Assembly: GCA_025362955.1 (NCBI GenBank)
Contig: JANYFB010000114.1
Span: 1 to 48,056 of the forward strand
DNA: 48,056 bases
Source: Akkermansiaceae bacterium
GTDB lineage: Bacteria > Verrucomicrobiota > Verrucomicrobiia > Verrucomicrobiales > Akkermansiaceae
Direction of reading: 5' to 3'
The position numbers were made by a program, and so were the translations under genes. Below the pieces are notes generated by a model. The model made no database searches and had not been told where the DNA came from. It saw nothing but the letters and a program-made list of their open reading frames with translations. Shown here one piece after another: positions 8,191 through 17,359 of the stretch. The first letter of the stretch is position 1. Every line of letters starts with the position of its first letter.

Positions 8191-8500
8191 ATTTTTTCCG
8201 AACAGTTTTATTCGTAGCATCTGCTGACGTGATATCCGGCATGGGACTACTTTGAGGAAACTGTCAGCATTCCTCGATTTGACAAGGATTTAATGGATGG
8301 CGGGGGGGGTATATCAAAGGGCTTCAGCGGACGGTCCGCAGACGACAGGCGCTAGCAGATATCAACGGGCGGGTGGGTTTCAGACCGCGGTCCAATTCTG
8401 AAGCGAAACATAGGAATCCGCCTGGCTGATAGGAGCTGCAGGTAGAATGAATTCATAACTCCCTCTGCCAATTCGGACATACTCACAGGGGTACGCTTTT

Positions 8501-8908
8501 CTATTTTTCAAACCACTCTCTCGGCGGTGCGATCACCCGCAAACCATCAATCCGTTTAAAATGCGCGTCGGAGGTCAGCACCGCAGCGCCGATTGCTATC
8601 GCACTCGCAGCGATGACTACGTCGGTCCCCGGGATGACCAAACCCTTGCGATCCAGCTTCCAAGCCAGCGCGGCCGCTTCATCCCAGAGCCGGTTAGAGG
8701 AGGGGATATTGACCATCACGTCCATGAAATCGTTGAGACTGCGGTAAGCTTTCGGTGATTTTACCCCACGAAGCACCTCCACCCGCACCATTCCGCAGAT
8801 CGCGAGATTGCGAATGCCAGCCCAGCGGTAAAGCCATGGTGCCGGGTCACCGTGATGCTTCATCAGGCCGATGAAGACATTGCTATCCACCAAGATTTCA
8901 CTTTCCAT
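8501..8908 (-). CDS. vapC: PIN-domain toxin, VapC family
   Basis: MESEILVDSNVFIGLMKHHGDPAPWLYRW...IPGTDVVIAASAIAIGAAVLTSDAHFKRIDGLRV; PIN acidic residues; overlaps the antitoxin ORF by 11 nt. Confidence 0.8.
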   Translation of the reverse strand: MESEILVDSNVFIGLMKHHGDPAPWLYRWAGIRNLAICGMVRVEVLRGVKSPKAYRSLNDFMDVMVNIPSSNRLWDEAAALAWKLDRKGLVIPGTDVVIAASAIAIGAAVLTSDAHFKRIDGLRVIAPPREWFEK

Positions 8909-9164
8909 ATTTCGTGGGGTTTTCGGCGACTTTGCTGCTCAAGGGATCATAAGCCGACAAGTTTTTGGGGTCGTAGCCGGGGAAGAGGGCGTCTTTCCAC
9001 TCCTCGGGTGCCAATCCTAAGCCCTCAGTGCCGAATTTACGAAACCGCGTCTTGCGATCCAACTCGCGCAACGCCATTTCGACCGCCTCGGTCTTACTTT
9101 CGTAGTCATAGTCAGCCATGACGCGTTTCAATAAATCCTCATCAATATGCATGGTCATTTTCAT
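8898..9164 (-). CDS. vapB: VapB-like antitoxin (ribbon-helix-helix type)
   Basis: MKMTMHIDEDLLKRVMADYDYESKTEAVEMALRELDRKTRFRKF...; directly upstream of and overlapping the PIN toxin. Confidence 0.75.
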   Translation of the reverse strand: MKMTMHIDEDLLKRVMADYDYESKTEAVEMALRELDRKTRFRKFGTEGLGLAPEEWKDALFPGYDPKNLSAYDPLSSKVAENPTKYGK

Positions 9165-9261
9165 GCCATACTGAGTATGGCATCCCGCGCCACCTGTCGA
9201 GCATTTTTCTCAATTTTCCTCACTTCTTGATTCTTTGAAACCTCCCCATCACTCTCCGCCC

Positions 9262-11757
9262 ATGTCTGAGCCAGCACTCACGCCGATGATGGCCCAATAC
9301 CAATCCATGCGACGCTCCTTGCCCGCCGACATCATCCTGTTTTACCGGCTCGGCGACTTTTACGAAATGTTCTTTGACGACGCGAAAGCCGCCTCGCCGA
9401 TCATGAACGTCGCCCTCACCAAGCGCGGCGGCACCCCGATGTGCGGCGTTCCCTATCATGCTGCGCAGGGCTACATCGCGCGCCTGCTCAAGGCGGGAAA
9501 ACGCGTCGCCATCGCCGAGCAAACGTCCGAACCCGTCGCCGGAAAACTCGTCTCCCGCGAGATCGCCCGCATCCTTACCCCGGGCTCCATCGATGACGAA
9601 GCGCTCCTCGACAACCAGCGCCCGAACTACCTCGCCGCCGTCTGCCGCCACGGGAAATCCGCCGGCCTTGCGTGTGTGGACCACACCACCGGCGAGTTCA
9701 CCATCGCTGAATTTTCCGATCTCGGTCTGCTGGAAGACGAACTCGCCCGCATCGCCCCGTCGGAACTGCTCATTCCTGACCACCAGACCGCCGAGTTTGG
9801 AAAATTGGCGAACTGTCTTGTTTACGAAGGCTACACCTTTCTCCCCGAGCACGCCACCCAGCTCCTCAAGGATCATTTCAACGTCCACTCGTTAGACGGC
9901 TTTGGTTGCGCGAATCTCCATGCCGCCAGCGGTGCCGCCGGAGGAGTCCTCCACTACCTCATCCACCAACTCCGCCGACCCTGCGGACACCTCCACCCGC
10001 CGCATGTTAGGGAAAGTGCCGATCACGTCCTGATCGACGCCGCTTCCCAGCGCAACCTCGACCTTGTGGATTCCCGCTCGGGAAAGGCCCACACCCTGTT
10101 AGGAGTTCTCGACCGCACCGCCACCCCGATGGGCGCACGCCTGCTCCGCGACTGGATTCTTCATCCTCTGCGTGACCTCAATACTCTAACTGCCCGTCAG
10201 GATCTCATCGCTGCCTTTCTAGCAGAACCTTATATCCTCTCAAAATGCCGCGAGTCCCTCAAAGGCATTCGTGATATCGAGCGCACCACTTCCCGCCTGT
10301 CCCAAGGCTCGGGAAATGCCCGAGACCTCCAGTCCCTTTCCATCTCCCTCTCTCAAATTCCCACGCTCAGGCAGGACCTGTCCTCCCTCTTCCAATCTTC
10401 AATCAACAATCTTCAATCATCAATCCTCCCCCGCCTCCACGAGTTCCAGGAACTCACACAAATGCTAACCGCCGCCCTAACCGACGAACCGCCGTCCCAC
10501 CTCCGCGACGGGGGCGTCATCCGCGATGGCTGGTCACCCGCACTTGACGAACTTCGCAACGCCTCGCGCGGCGGCAAGGACTGGATCGCCCGCTTGCAAG
10601 AGGACGAACGCAAACGCACCGGCATCGACTCGTTGAAAATCAAATTCAACAATGTCTTTGGTTACTTCATCGAGATCACCACCAGCCATCTCGCCAAAGT
10701 ACCGGACGACTACACCCGCAAGCAAACCATGTCCAACGCCGAGCGCTACATCACCCCCGCGCTCAAGGAAATGGAAAACAAAGTCCTTGGTGCCGAGGAG
10801 CGTTCCAAGCAGTTAGAAAATGAACTTTTTCTCGAACTCCGCGCCCGCGTCGTCACCCACCTGCCCACGCTCCAAGAAACCGCTGCCGCCGTCGCGGAAA
10901 TCGACGTGTTATGCGCCCTCTCCGAAGTCGCCCAATACCACCGCCACTGCCGCCCGCTCCTCAATCACGAAAGAGGCTTCTTCGTCACTAACGGTCGCCA
11001 TCCGGTGTTAGAACAAACCCTAACTGACGTTAAGTTCGTCCCCAACGACACCGAACTTGATCCCGATACCGCCCGCCTCCAAATTCTAACCGGCCCAAAT
11101 ATGGCCGGCAAATCCACCTACATCCGCCAAATTGCGCTCATCGCCGTCATGGCGCAGATCGGTGCCTTCGTCCCTGCCGAGTCCGCTACTTTAGGTCTAG
11201 TAGATCGCATCTTCTGTCGCGTCGGCGCGTCCGACGATCTCTCACGCGGCCAATCCACCTTCATGGTCGAAATGAGCGAGACCGCCCTCATCCTCAACCA
11301 CGCGACTGATCGATCACTCGTCATCCTCGACGAAATCGGCCGCGGCACCGCCACCTTCGACGGTCTCTCCATTGCCTGGGCCGTCGCCGAGCATTTGCAC
11401 GACAGTATCGGCTGCCGCACCCTGTTCGCCACGCACTACCACGAGCTAACGGATCTCGCGAATACCCGTCCTGCTGTGGCCAACTACAACGTCGCCGTGA
11501 GAGAGTGGAACGAGGAAATCATTTTCCTCCACAAAATCCTACCCGGTGCCGCGGACAAATCTTACGGCATCCAAGTCGCGCGTCTAGCAGGCCTGCCAAA
11601 ACCTGTCGTCGAGCGCGCCAAATCCATCCTCTCCCACCTCGAACTCCACTCCGTGAAACCCGAGGCCAAAACCCAAGGCCCCAAAGCCAAAAACACCAAC
11701 CAGCCTTCACTGCCGCAACCCAACGCGCCGCAGATGGACCTGTTCTCCGAGTTCTAA
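9262..11757 (+). CDS. mutS: DNA mismatch repair protein MutS
   Basis: TPMMAQYQSMRRSLPADIILFYRLGDFYEMFFDDA...; Walker A GPNMAGKSTYIRQ, DEIGRGTATFDGLSIAWA, FATHYHEL. Confidence 0.95.
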   Translation: MSEPALTPMMAQYQSMRRSLPADIILFYRLGDFYEMFFDDAKAASPIMNVALTKRGGTPMCGVPYHAAQGYIARLLKAGKRVAIAEQTSEPVAGKLVSREIARILTPGSIDDEALLDNQRPNYLAAVCRHGKSAGLACVDHTTGEFTIAEFSDLGLLEDELARIAPSELLIPDHQTAEFGKLANCLVYEGYTFLPEHATQLLKDHFNVHSLDGFGCANLHAASGAAGGVLHYLIHQLRRPCGHLHPPHVRESADHVLIDAASQRNLDLVDSRSGKAHTLLGVLDRTATPMGARLLRDWILHPLRDLNTLTARQDLIAAFLAEPYILSKCRESLKGIRDIERTTSRLSQGSGNARDLQSLSISLSQIPTLRQDLSSLFQSSINNLQSSILPRLHEFQELTQMLTAALTDEPPSHLRDGGVIRDGWSPALDELRNASRGGKDWIARLQEDERKRTGIDSLKIKFNNVFGYFIEITTSHLAKVPDDYTRKQTMSNAERYITPALKEMENKVLGAEERSKQLENELFLELRARVVTHLPTLQETAAAVAEIDVLCALSEVAQYHRHCRPLLNHERGFFVTNGRHPVLEQTLTDVKFVPNDTELDPDTARLQILTGPNMAGKSTYIRQIALIAVMAQIGAFVPAESATLGLVDRIFCRVGASDDLSRGQSTFMVEMSETALILNHATDRSLVILDEIGRGTATFDGLSIAWAVAEHLHDSIGCRTLFATHYHELTDLANTRPAVANYNVAVREWNEEIIFLHKILPGAADKSYGIQVARLAGLPKPVVERAKSILSHLELHSVKPEAKTQGPKAKNTNQPSLPQPNAPQMDLFSEF

Positions 11758-11913
11758 AAATTGGAGTGCGGGATTCTTTCACTGCCCTAACAGAGCAAGG
11801 CGGAGCTAATTTTCGCTCTCCAAGACGGCGGGAAGACACCCGTGATTCATCGCTCTTTCTCTTCATCCGATGGAAATTGACCAACCAATAGACCTACTCG
11901 AACATATGGAACT

Positions 11914-13815
11914 GTGTGTTTTAAAACCCTTTTGCTATCGTTGGCCATCGCAGCATCCGCGCCCGCCAGGCCGTGGAGTGACGATGTGATGTATTTCGCA
12001 CTGACCGACCGGTTCTGCGATGGGGATTTAACTAACAACATCCCTCCCGGCTGCGATCCGTCGCTCTACGATGCCTCGCAGGAAAACATCAATCTCTATC
12101 AGGGCGGCGATTTGCGTGGTATCGAAAACGCGCTCCAAGCGGGCTATTTCAACGATCTCGGAGTGACCGCGCTATGGCTTTCGCCCGTGGTGCGGAATGT
12201 CTGGCGTTCCGGCTATGATTCGGGCGGCTGGAAGACAGGCTATCATGGCTACTGGGCGCAGGATTGGCTCGACATCGACCCACATCTCACCAGTGCCTTC
12301 TCTCTAACCGGCGCACCCTATTCAAATGATGCGGAGGGTCGGATGGAGCATTACCGGGACTTGGTGAGACTGGCTCACGCCAAGGGCATTAAGGTGATTC
12401 AGGATGTGGTGCTGAACCATGCCGGACCGGTGTTTTACTACGATGCGAACGGCGACGGTGTTTTTAATTTGGAAAACAAGGAAGAATGGGTGCAGCCATT
12501 CAAAAAGGACGGCTTCTACGCGAACACAAAATGGGCGGACGTCCCGAAATGGAATGCGGAAAAAACCCAACCCGACGGACCACGCGAAATGTTAGGTGTG
12601 AGAATTGCCACCAAAGGCACGCTTTCACAGCTCGCCAGCTATGGCCGCAAGGGTTATTCCCAAGACAGCCTCGGCAAGTCGGATGGGGAGGAAGTCACCT
12701 GCGATTTCTTCTCGCTGCGGGATTTCTGGACGGACCCGAAAGGCGAATACTTCGACGCGCTGGTGGACGAGTTCGTGGAAATCTATCAATTCTATCTAAA
12801 CACGGCTGGCGTGGATGGTCTGCGGATCGATACGATGAAGCATGTGCACCCCGGATTTTGGGATGCTTTCACGGCACGCTTGAGAAAACGGCTGGGTGAC
12901 GCAGCCGCAGAGAAAATCCTTTTCGGCGAGGTCTATGATGGGAATCCGGCGCGACTCGGCCAATACACTTGGCGTTCCGACTGGGCGCAACACCCGGAAC
13001 CAGCGCTGGACTCCGTGCTGGATTTCAATTTCTGCTTCAATGCCCGCGAGTATCTCCGGCATCCGGGAAGTCAGTTTGGTTCCCCGGCGGCACTCGAAAA
13101 ATCCCTGCTAACACGTACCGGAGCGGATGAAAGCCACCACCCATTTTACAACCCAAATCCCGGCGCGGACGGGTTGAACTCGCAGCAGAAAATCATTACA
13201 TTTATCGAGAATCATGATGGCCTCAACCGTTTCCGCGTCGCGGGAATCACCGAGCAGCGAAACCGTCTCGCCCAAGCTTTGGTGATGACCTTGCCGGGAA
13301 TTCCCTGCCTCTATTATGGCACGGAATTTGATCTGCTAGATAGCCAAGGGAAAACCGGCGAGGACGGCGAGACGGGACGGATGATGTTTTATCGTGACCG
13401 TGGCGGGCCTACGATGAAGGATGTAAAATCCTGCCCGGCATTTTCCGAAATTTCCCGCCTCGCAGGCCTCCGTGCCAAGCTGCCAGAGCTGAGGACCGGC
13501 AGGCTGATTCCGTTATGGGTGGACAACGCATCGAGTGCCGAGGATGACGGTGTCTTCGCATTCGCACGCGCCTCGGAAGACGGGGAGTCCTTCGCCGTGG
13601 TCGTGGTGAACGCTTCCGACTCGGAGCGGGTGACTTCCGATGGAGCGGATCAAATTCACCTGCCCGCAAGTTTGAAAACGGCGGGAAAAATACTCCGACC
13701 CGTTCTAACGACGGGCATGGGTAAAGCGCCGCCGGATTTTGCGGCGGACGGTCCGTTGCGGCTCCCAGTGCCGGCATCCAGTCTGGTGGTTTACAAAGGA
13801 ACCCGCGCGGAATAA
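11914..13815 (+). CDS. Secreted alpha-amylase family protein (GH13)
   Basis: Signal peptide; YFALTDRFCDGD, VIQDVVLNHAG, GLRIDTMKHV, ILFGEVYDG, FIENHDGLNRF motifs; likely GTG start. Confidence 0.88.
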   Translation: MCFKTLLLSLAIAASAPARPWSDDVMYFALTDRFCDGDLTNNIPPGCDPSLYDASQENINLYQGGDLRGIENALQAGYFNDLGVTALWLSPVVRNVWRSGYDSGGWKTGYHGYWAQDWLDIDPHLTSAFSLTGAPYSNDAEGRMEHYRDLVRLAHAKGIKVIQDVVLNHAGPVFYYDANGDGVFNLENKEEWVQPFKKDGFYANTKWADVPKWNAEKTQPDGPREMLGVRIATKGTLSQLASYGRKGYSQDSLGKSDGEEVTCDFFSLRDFWTDPKGEYFDALVDEFVEIYQFYLNTAGVDGLRIDTMKHVHPGFWDAFTARLRKRLGDAAAEKILFGEVYDGNPARLGQYTWRSDWAQHPEPALDSVLDFNFCFNAREYLRHPGSQFGSPAALEKSLLTRTGADESHHPFYNPNPGADGLNSQQKIITFIENHDGLNRFRVAGITEQRNRLAQALVMTLPGIPCLYYGTEFDLLDSQGKTGEDGETGRMMFYRDRGGPTMKDVKSCPAFSEISRLAGLRAKLPELRTGRLIPLWVDNASSAEDDGVFAFARASEDGESFAVVVVNASDSERVTSDGADQIHLPASLKTAGKILRPVLTTGMGKAPPDFAADGPLRLPVPASSLVVYKGTRAE

Positions 13816-13908
13816 TAGGAGTCCGAAATTGATTTCGCGCGAGTGCTATATCCATCTCGCTTGAAATTTGATGAGTGAATTCTCGCAGAATCAATTTCGC
13901 GCTCCAAT

Positions 13909-15657
13909 TCAAGAGGCTGCCACATCATCGATTTTCCACGATCCGGAACGATCAAGTGTTAGAAGTCGGTCGTGAAAGGCGATCAAGGTCTCACGGTGGC
14001 CCACGCTGATGAAGCCGATTCCCGATTCTTTAATCTGCTGATAGAGGAGTCTTTGATTTTCCTCGTCAAGCGCACTGGTAGCCTCGTCCAGGAAAGCAAA
14101 TTTCGGCTTGCGGAGAAACAGCCGCGCGAAAGCGATGCGCTGCTGCTCGCCGAGTGACAACATGTTGTTCCAATCCACGACCCGATCCAGATCGCCTTCC
14201 ACACGCTCCAGCACATCGGATAGATTGACGGCCGCGACAACAGCAAGAATTTCCTCATCATCGGCTCCGCGATCGGGATACGGGTATAGCAATTGCTCGC
14301 GCAGGCAGCCTTCCACCATGTAAGGCCGCTGCGGAAGGAACATCAGTTGGTCGGCAGCGGGGCGCTCTAACAATCCGCAGGCGCCAGGCCATAATCCGGC
14401 GATCGTCCGGAGGACGGAGCTTTTTCCCGTGCCGCTGGCCCCCATGATGATAAGGCTTTGGTTGCCTTGGAGTTCGAAGGAGAGTTTTTCAACGAGGGTT
14501 TTCATGACCACCGGGGTGCAGATGGTCAGGCCCTCAAGTTTCACGGTCTGGCTATTTTCCTCGGGTTTGTTCGTTTTCTCAAAAGCGATGCGCTGTTCCT
14601 CCGCGTCATGCTCATCGAGTTGGTCCCACAAACTGCCGAGACGCTGGACACCTGCGAGGTAGGCGCTCAATCCGCCGAACTGGGTGATGATGAGCGAAAT
14701 CGCCGTCAACACGGTGCCAAACGCTCCAGCCGCTTGGGTGACTACGCCGAACTCCACCTGCCCGCGCATATACATTGGCGCAACCACCAGAATTGGCAGG
14801 ACGAGCGCGAGATAATTGTAGCTGTTGGTGAAAAATCCAAGGTTCCGATTGCGGATGATGATCAAACGCATGTTGGCGACCGCTGCTGATAGACGATTGA
14901 ACAAATCCAAGTGCTCGCGTTTTTCACCTCGATAGAATGCGATCGACTCCGCGTTATCCCGCACCCGGACGAGGGAATAGCGAAAATCCGCCTCCTTTTC
15001 ATATTGATGATAATGAAGTCTAACCAACCTACGACCGATGATGATGCTGATCATCGTCCCCGCCAGCGCATACACCACCAGCATCGTAACCAAGGTGCCG
15101 GAAATCATCCAAAGCACCCCGATGAATCCAACCAGCGTCACCAGAGAGTTAAGGGCAATCAGCAGAAATGAGAGCGAACTCACCGTAAAATTTCTAACAT
15201 CCTCACTGATCCGCTGGTCTGGGTTATCCACACTTTCCGATCCGCGCAGGCGAAAATAGGCGCGGTTGTTAAAATAACGTTTCACCAGATGTTGGGCCAT
15301 CCATTCCCGCCATAGCAGGGCCAGCCGTTCTTCGACCCAGCGGTAGTAAACTCCAATGGGAATCGCGAGGCCGAAGCTGCCGAGATACCAACCGAGAGCC
15401 TTCCAATACGCGGCGGAATCTTTATGCGTGATGGCCGTCATGAAGTCACGCCCCGCATAGCTCATGAGCACCTGAATCGCCCCCACGGATAGTGCTAGCA
15501 GGAGCAATGCAATGAGAAATCCTCGTGCTTTGCGTCTGCGCTCCGAGGCGAAAAATGCCTTGGAAATCACCCTGAACTGGCGGCAGGTGGTCTGCAACGT
15601 CTGACGATTTTCGCCCGAATCTTCCGCGTTTGAATTTTTAGTAGCGGGTTTGTCCAC
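13909..15657 (-). CDS. ABC transporter, fused permease/ATPase, SbmA/BacA/YddA-like
   Basis: N-terminal membrane domain with WREWMAQHLVKRYFNNRAYFRL...NPDQRISEDVRNFT; C-terminal ATPase GASGTGKSSVLRTIAGLWP, LSLGEQQRIAFARLFL. Confidence 0.87.
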   Translation of the reverse strand: MDKPATKNSNAEDSGENRQTLQTTCRQFRVISKAFFASERRRKARGFLIALLLLALSVGAIQVLMSYAGRDFMTAITHKDSAAYWKALGWYLGSFGLAIPIGVYYRWVEERLALLWREWMAQHLVKRYFNNRAYFRLRGSESVDNPDQRISEDVRNFTVSSLSFLLIALNSLVTLVGFIGVLWMISGTLVTMLVVYALAGTMISIIIGRRLVRLHYHQYEKEADFRYSLVRVRDNAESIAFYRGEKREHLDLFNRLSAAVANMRLIIIRNRNLGFFTNSYNYLALVLPILVVAPMYMRGQVEFGVVTQAAGAFGTVLTAISLIITQFGGLSAYLAGVQRLGSLWDQLDEHDAEEQRIAFEKTNKPEENSQTVKLEGLTICTPVVMKTLVEKLSFELQGNQSLIIMGASGTGKSSVLRTIAGLWPGACGLLERPAADQLMFLPQRPYMVEGCLREQLLYPYPDRGADDEEILAVVAAVNLSDVLERVEGDLDRVVDWNNMLSLGEQQRIAFARLFLRKPKFAFLDEATSALDEENQRLLYQQIKESGIGFISVGHRETLIAFHDRLLTLDRSGSWKIDDVAAS

Positions 15658-15865
15658 GTTCCGTGATTCTAGTCGCCCACCCCATCAATGCACCTCATTT
15701 ATTAGACAAAAAAAGTGCTGCCAGGGAATCTGCGGCAAGTCCGGACAAACTACCGTTGCTCCGATCAAGGCCTGGCGGGGTTCGCTTGCCGAACCTCCAC
15801 GGCCCCTGACAGCCCGGAGAGACAAAACCAGCACGGCGGATTCCGCAATTCATTTTTCGATCCGC

Positions 15866-16333
15866 TTATTTGAAAGCGTATTGAAGGACGTAATGAGCGC
15901 CATTTGAAGTGCTGTTATACATGGTCACTTTGATGTAGTAGGTGCCTGACCATTTCGGAGTCACGCTAACCACGGCGAGGTCACTGGTATCACCATCAGC
16001 ACCCACACGATTGCCATTTTCGTCATACACGGTCAGATCTACATCGTAGGCATCCTCGCAACCAGCGGCGACTAGCGTGTAATCGTTTCCGGCGGAGAGA
16101 GTGGTTGCGATGACCACGCTTTGGCCGCGGCGCAGAAGACCTGATGAAAAGAAATCGCGAAGTTCGTAGCCGTTTTCCTTAAGTTTAAGAAAGAGGGAGG
16201 CGGCGGTGATCCTGGCGCCTTGCACGGACGCCATGGATGCCTGCCACGGGATCACAGTCACGAGCATTGCGGCCGTCATGCATTTCAGCGTCCGGGAGCT
16301 GAGAAACGGGAACTTTGAAAAAATGGTTTTCAT
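15866..16333 (-). CDS. Secreted protein of unknown function (possible pre-peptidase C-terminal-like fold)
   Basis: Signal peptide; ...GNDYTLVAAGCEDAYDVDLTVYDENGNRVGADGDTSDLAVVSVTPKWSGTYYIKVTMYN. Confidence 0.55.
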   Translation of the reverse strand: MKTIFSKFPFLSSRTLKCMTAAMLVTVIPWQASMASVQGARITAASLFLKLKENGYELRDFFSSGLLRRGQSVVIATTLSAGNDYTLVAAGCEDAYDVDLTVYDENGNRVGADGDTSDLAVVSVTPKWSGTYYIKVTMYNSTSNGAHYVLQYAFK

Positions 16334-16352
16334 GAGAATAGAGCGGGGGAGA

Positions 16353-17177
16353 CTAGGGTTTGGTGACGGGTTTGCCTGCGAGCGCGGTCAAGCCTTCCTT
16401 CGCAGCAAGCGCAATTTTTTCCACGGACTCTTTTGCAATATCCGCATCTTGGGCGACGGAGGTGAGTTTTGAAATTTCGAGAAGCGCGGCCGCCGCCTTG
16501 CCCGAATCCTCAACGGTTCCGGGGGAGAGCTTGAGCACCATTTGCGCCAAATGCGCGGCAAGCTCGGGTTGGCGGAACAGGCGAGAAGTCGTGCCGTTGT
16601 ACGACTGGGCGATTTCATTCGCTGCCAAGCCAAAGCCCCGGAGCCACCCGGACGCTGAGGCCACGGTGACAATCTCGACATCACCGTCGCGAACAAGGTC
16701 TTTCAGAAGTCGTGTGCGAAAACTGTCTGCTGCTGTGGATGCTTCAGACCAGTTTCCCGCATTGACCAGGGTGCCGATGTTTTTGCCCTCGGCGATGATC
16801 GCTTCATCAGCTCCAAGTTGGGTGGCGATTTCGAGAAGAATTTTGCCGTTGGCTTTAACCCGAACCGCGTCTTTGGCATAGAGACTGATGAATCCATCGG
16901 CCAGACAAATGCCAAGCTGATGGGCTTGGGCGGCATCTGAAGATTTGGGAGGCACTGGCGAAACTTCGCCAAGAGCGGCCGTGAGTTTCTTCATGTCAAT
17001 CTTGCCATCCGCAGCGCGCAGCATTTCGCCCGGTGTCGGAAGATTGAACCGATCCTGGGCGGTTTGTCGGGACGCTTCGTCGAGAGGAGTGCTGTCCTTT
17101 TTGACATCCTCAGCCATTCCGATTCCGGAAAATGCCATGCTGGATGTGAGGGCGAGGTAAAATATCGGGTTTCTCAT
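16353..17177 (-). CDS. Secreted hypothetical protein
   Basis: 274-aa ORF with signal peptide MRNPIFYLALTSSMAFSGIGMAEDVKK; same strand and adjacent to 15866..16333. Confidence 0.6.
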   Translation of the reverse strand: MRNPIFYLALTSSMAFSGIGMAEDVKKDSTPLDEASRQTAQDRFNLPTPGEMLRAADGKIDMKKLTAALGEVSPVPPKSSDAAQAHQLGICLADGFISLYAKDAVRVKANGKILLEIATQLGADEAIIAEGKNIGTLVNAGNWSEASTAADSFRTRLLKDLVRDGDVEIVTVASASGWLRGFGLAANEIAQSYNGTTSRLFRQPELAAHLAQMVLKLSPGTVEDSGKAAAALLEISKLTSVAQDADIAKESVEKIALAAKEGLTALAGKPVTKP

Positions 17178-17359
17178 GGTGGGGAACTTTAACTGATAGG
17201 GACAGAACTTCGGCTTTCGGCTTCGGTGATCACAAGGGATACTTGTCGAAACGCCGTCCGAGCTGTCAAATCCAAACTCGGAAACTTTGGCTGATAGATT
17301 CTCCAGCTCGTTAGGCTCATCCCGGACGGGAGGTATTCGCTCCGAGCATTATTTCAACT

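Larger units (their letters stand above)
5541..8203 (-). mobile_element. Integron cassette array without integrase (CALIN): about five cassettes, all genes on the minus strand
   Basis: Series of attC-like imperfect inverted repeats (5541-5635, 6054-6185, 6599-6687, 7674-7802) plus a half-site (about 7183-7227) between short same-strand ORFs; cassette start boxes match the R'' box at the end of the same cassette. Confidence 0.75.

Noticed and set aside
8301-8309. Run of eight G residues as a possible phase-variable tract
   Set aside because: Located in a gap with no supported ORF or promoter arrangement that it could switch.
9262-11757. CTAAC/GTTAG excess as a systematic sequencing error (G-to-A or C-to-T at a modified motif)
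   Set aside because: Reading frames stay intact across many occurrences; systematic changes would also have made stop codons (e.g. TGG to TAG), and unmodified relatives such as GTTGG and CTGAC are still present.
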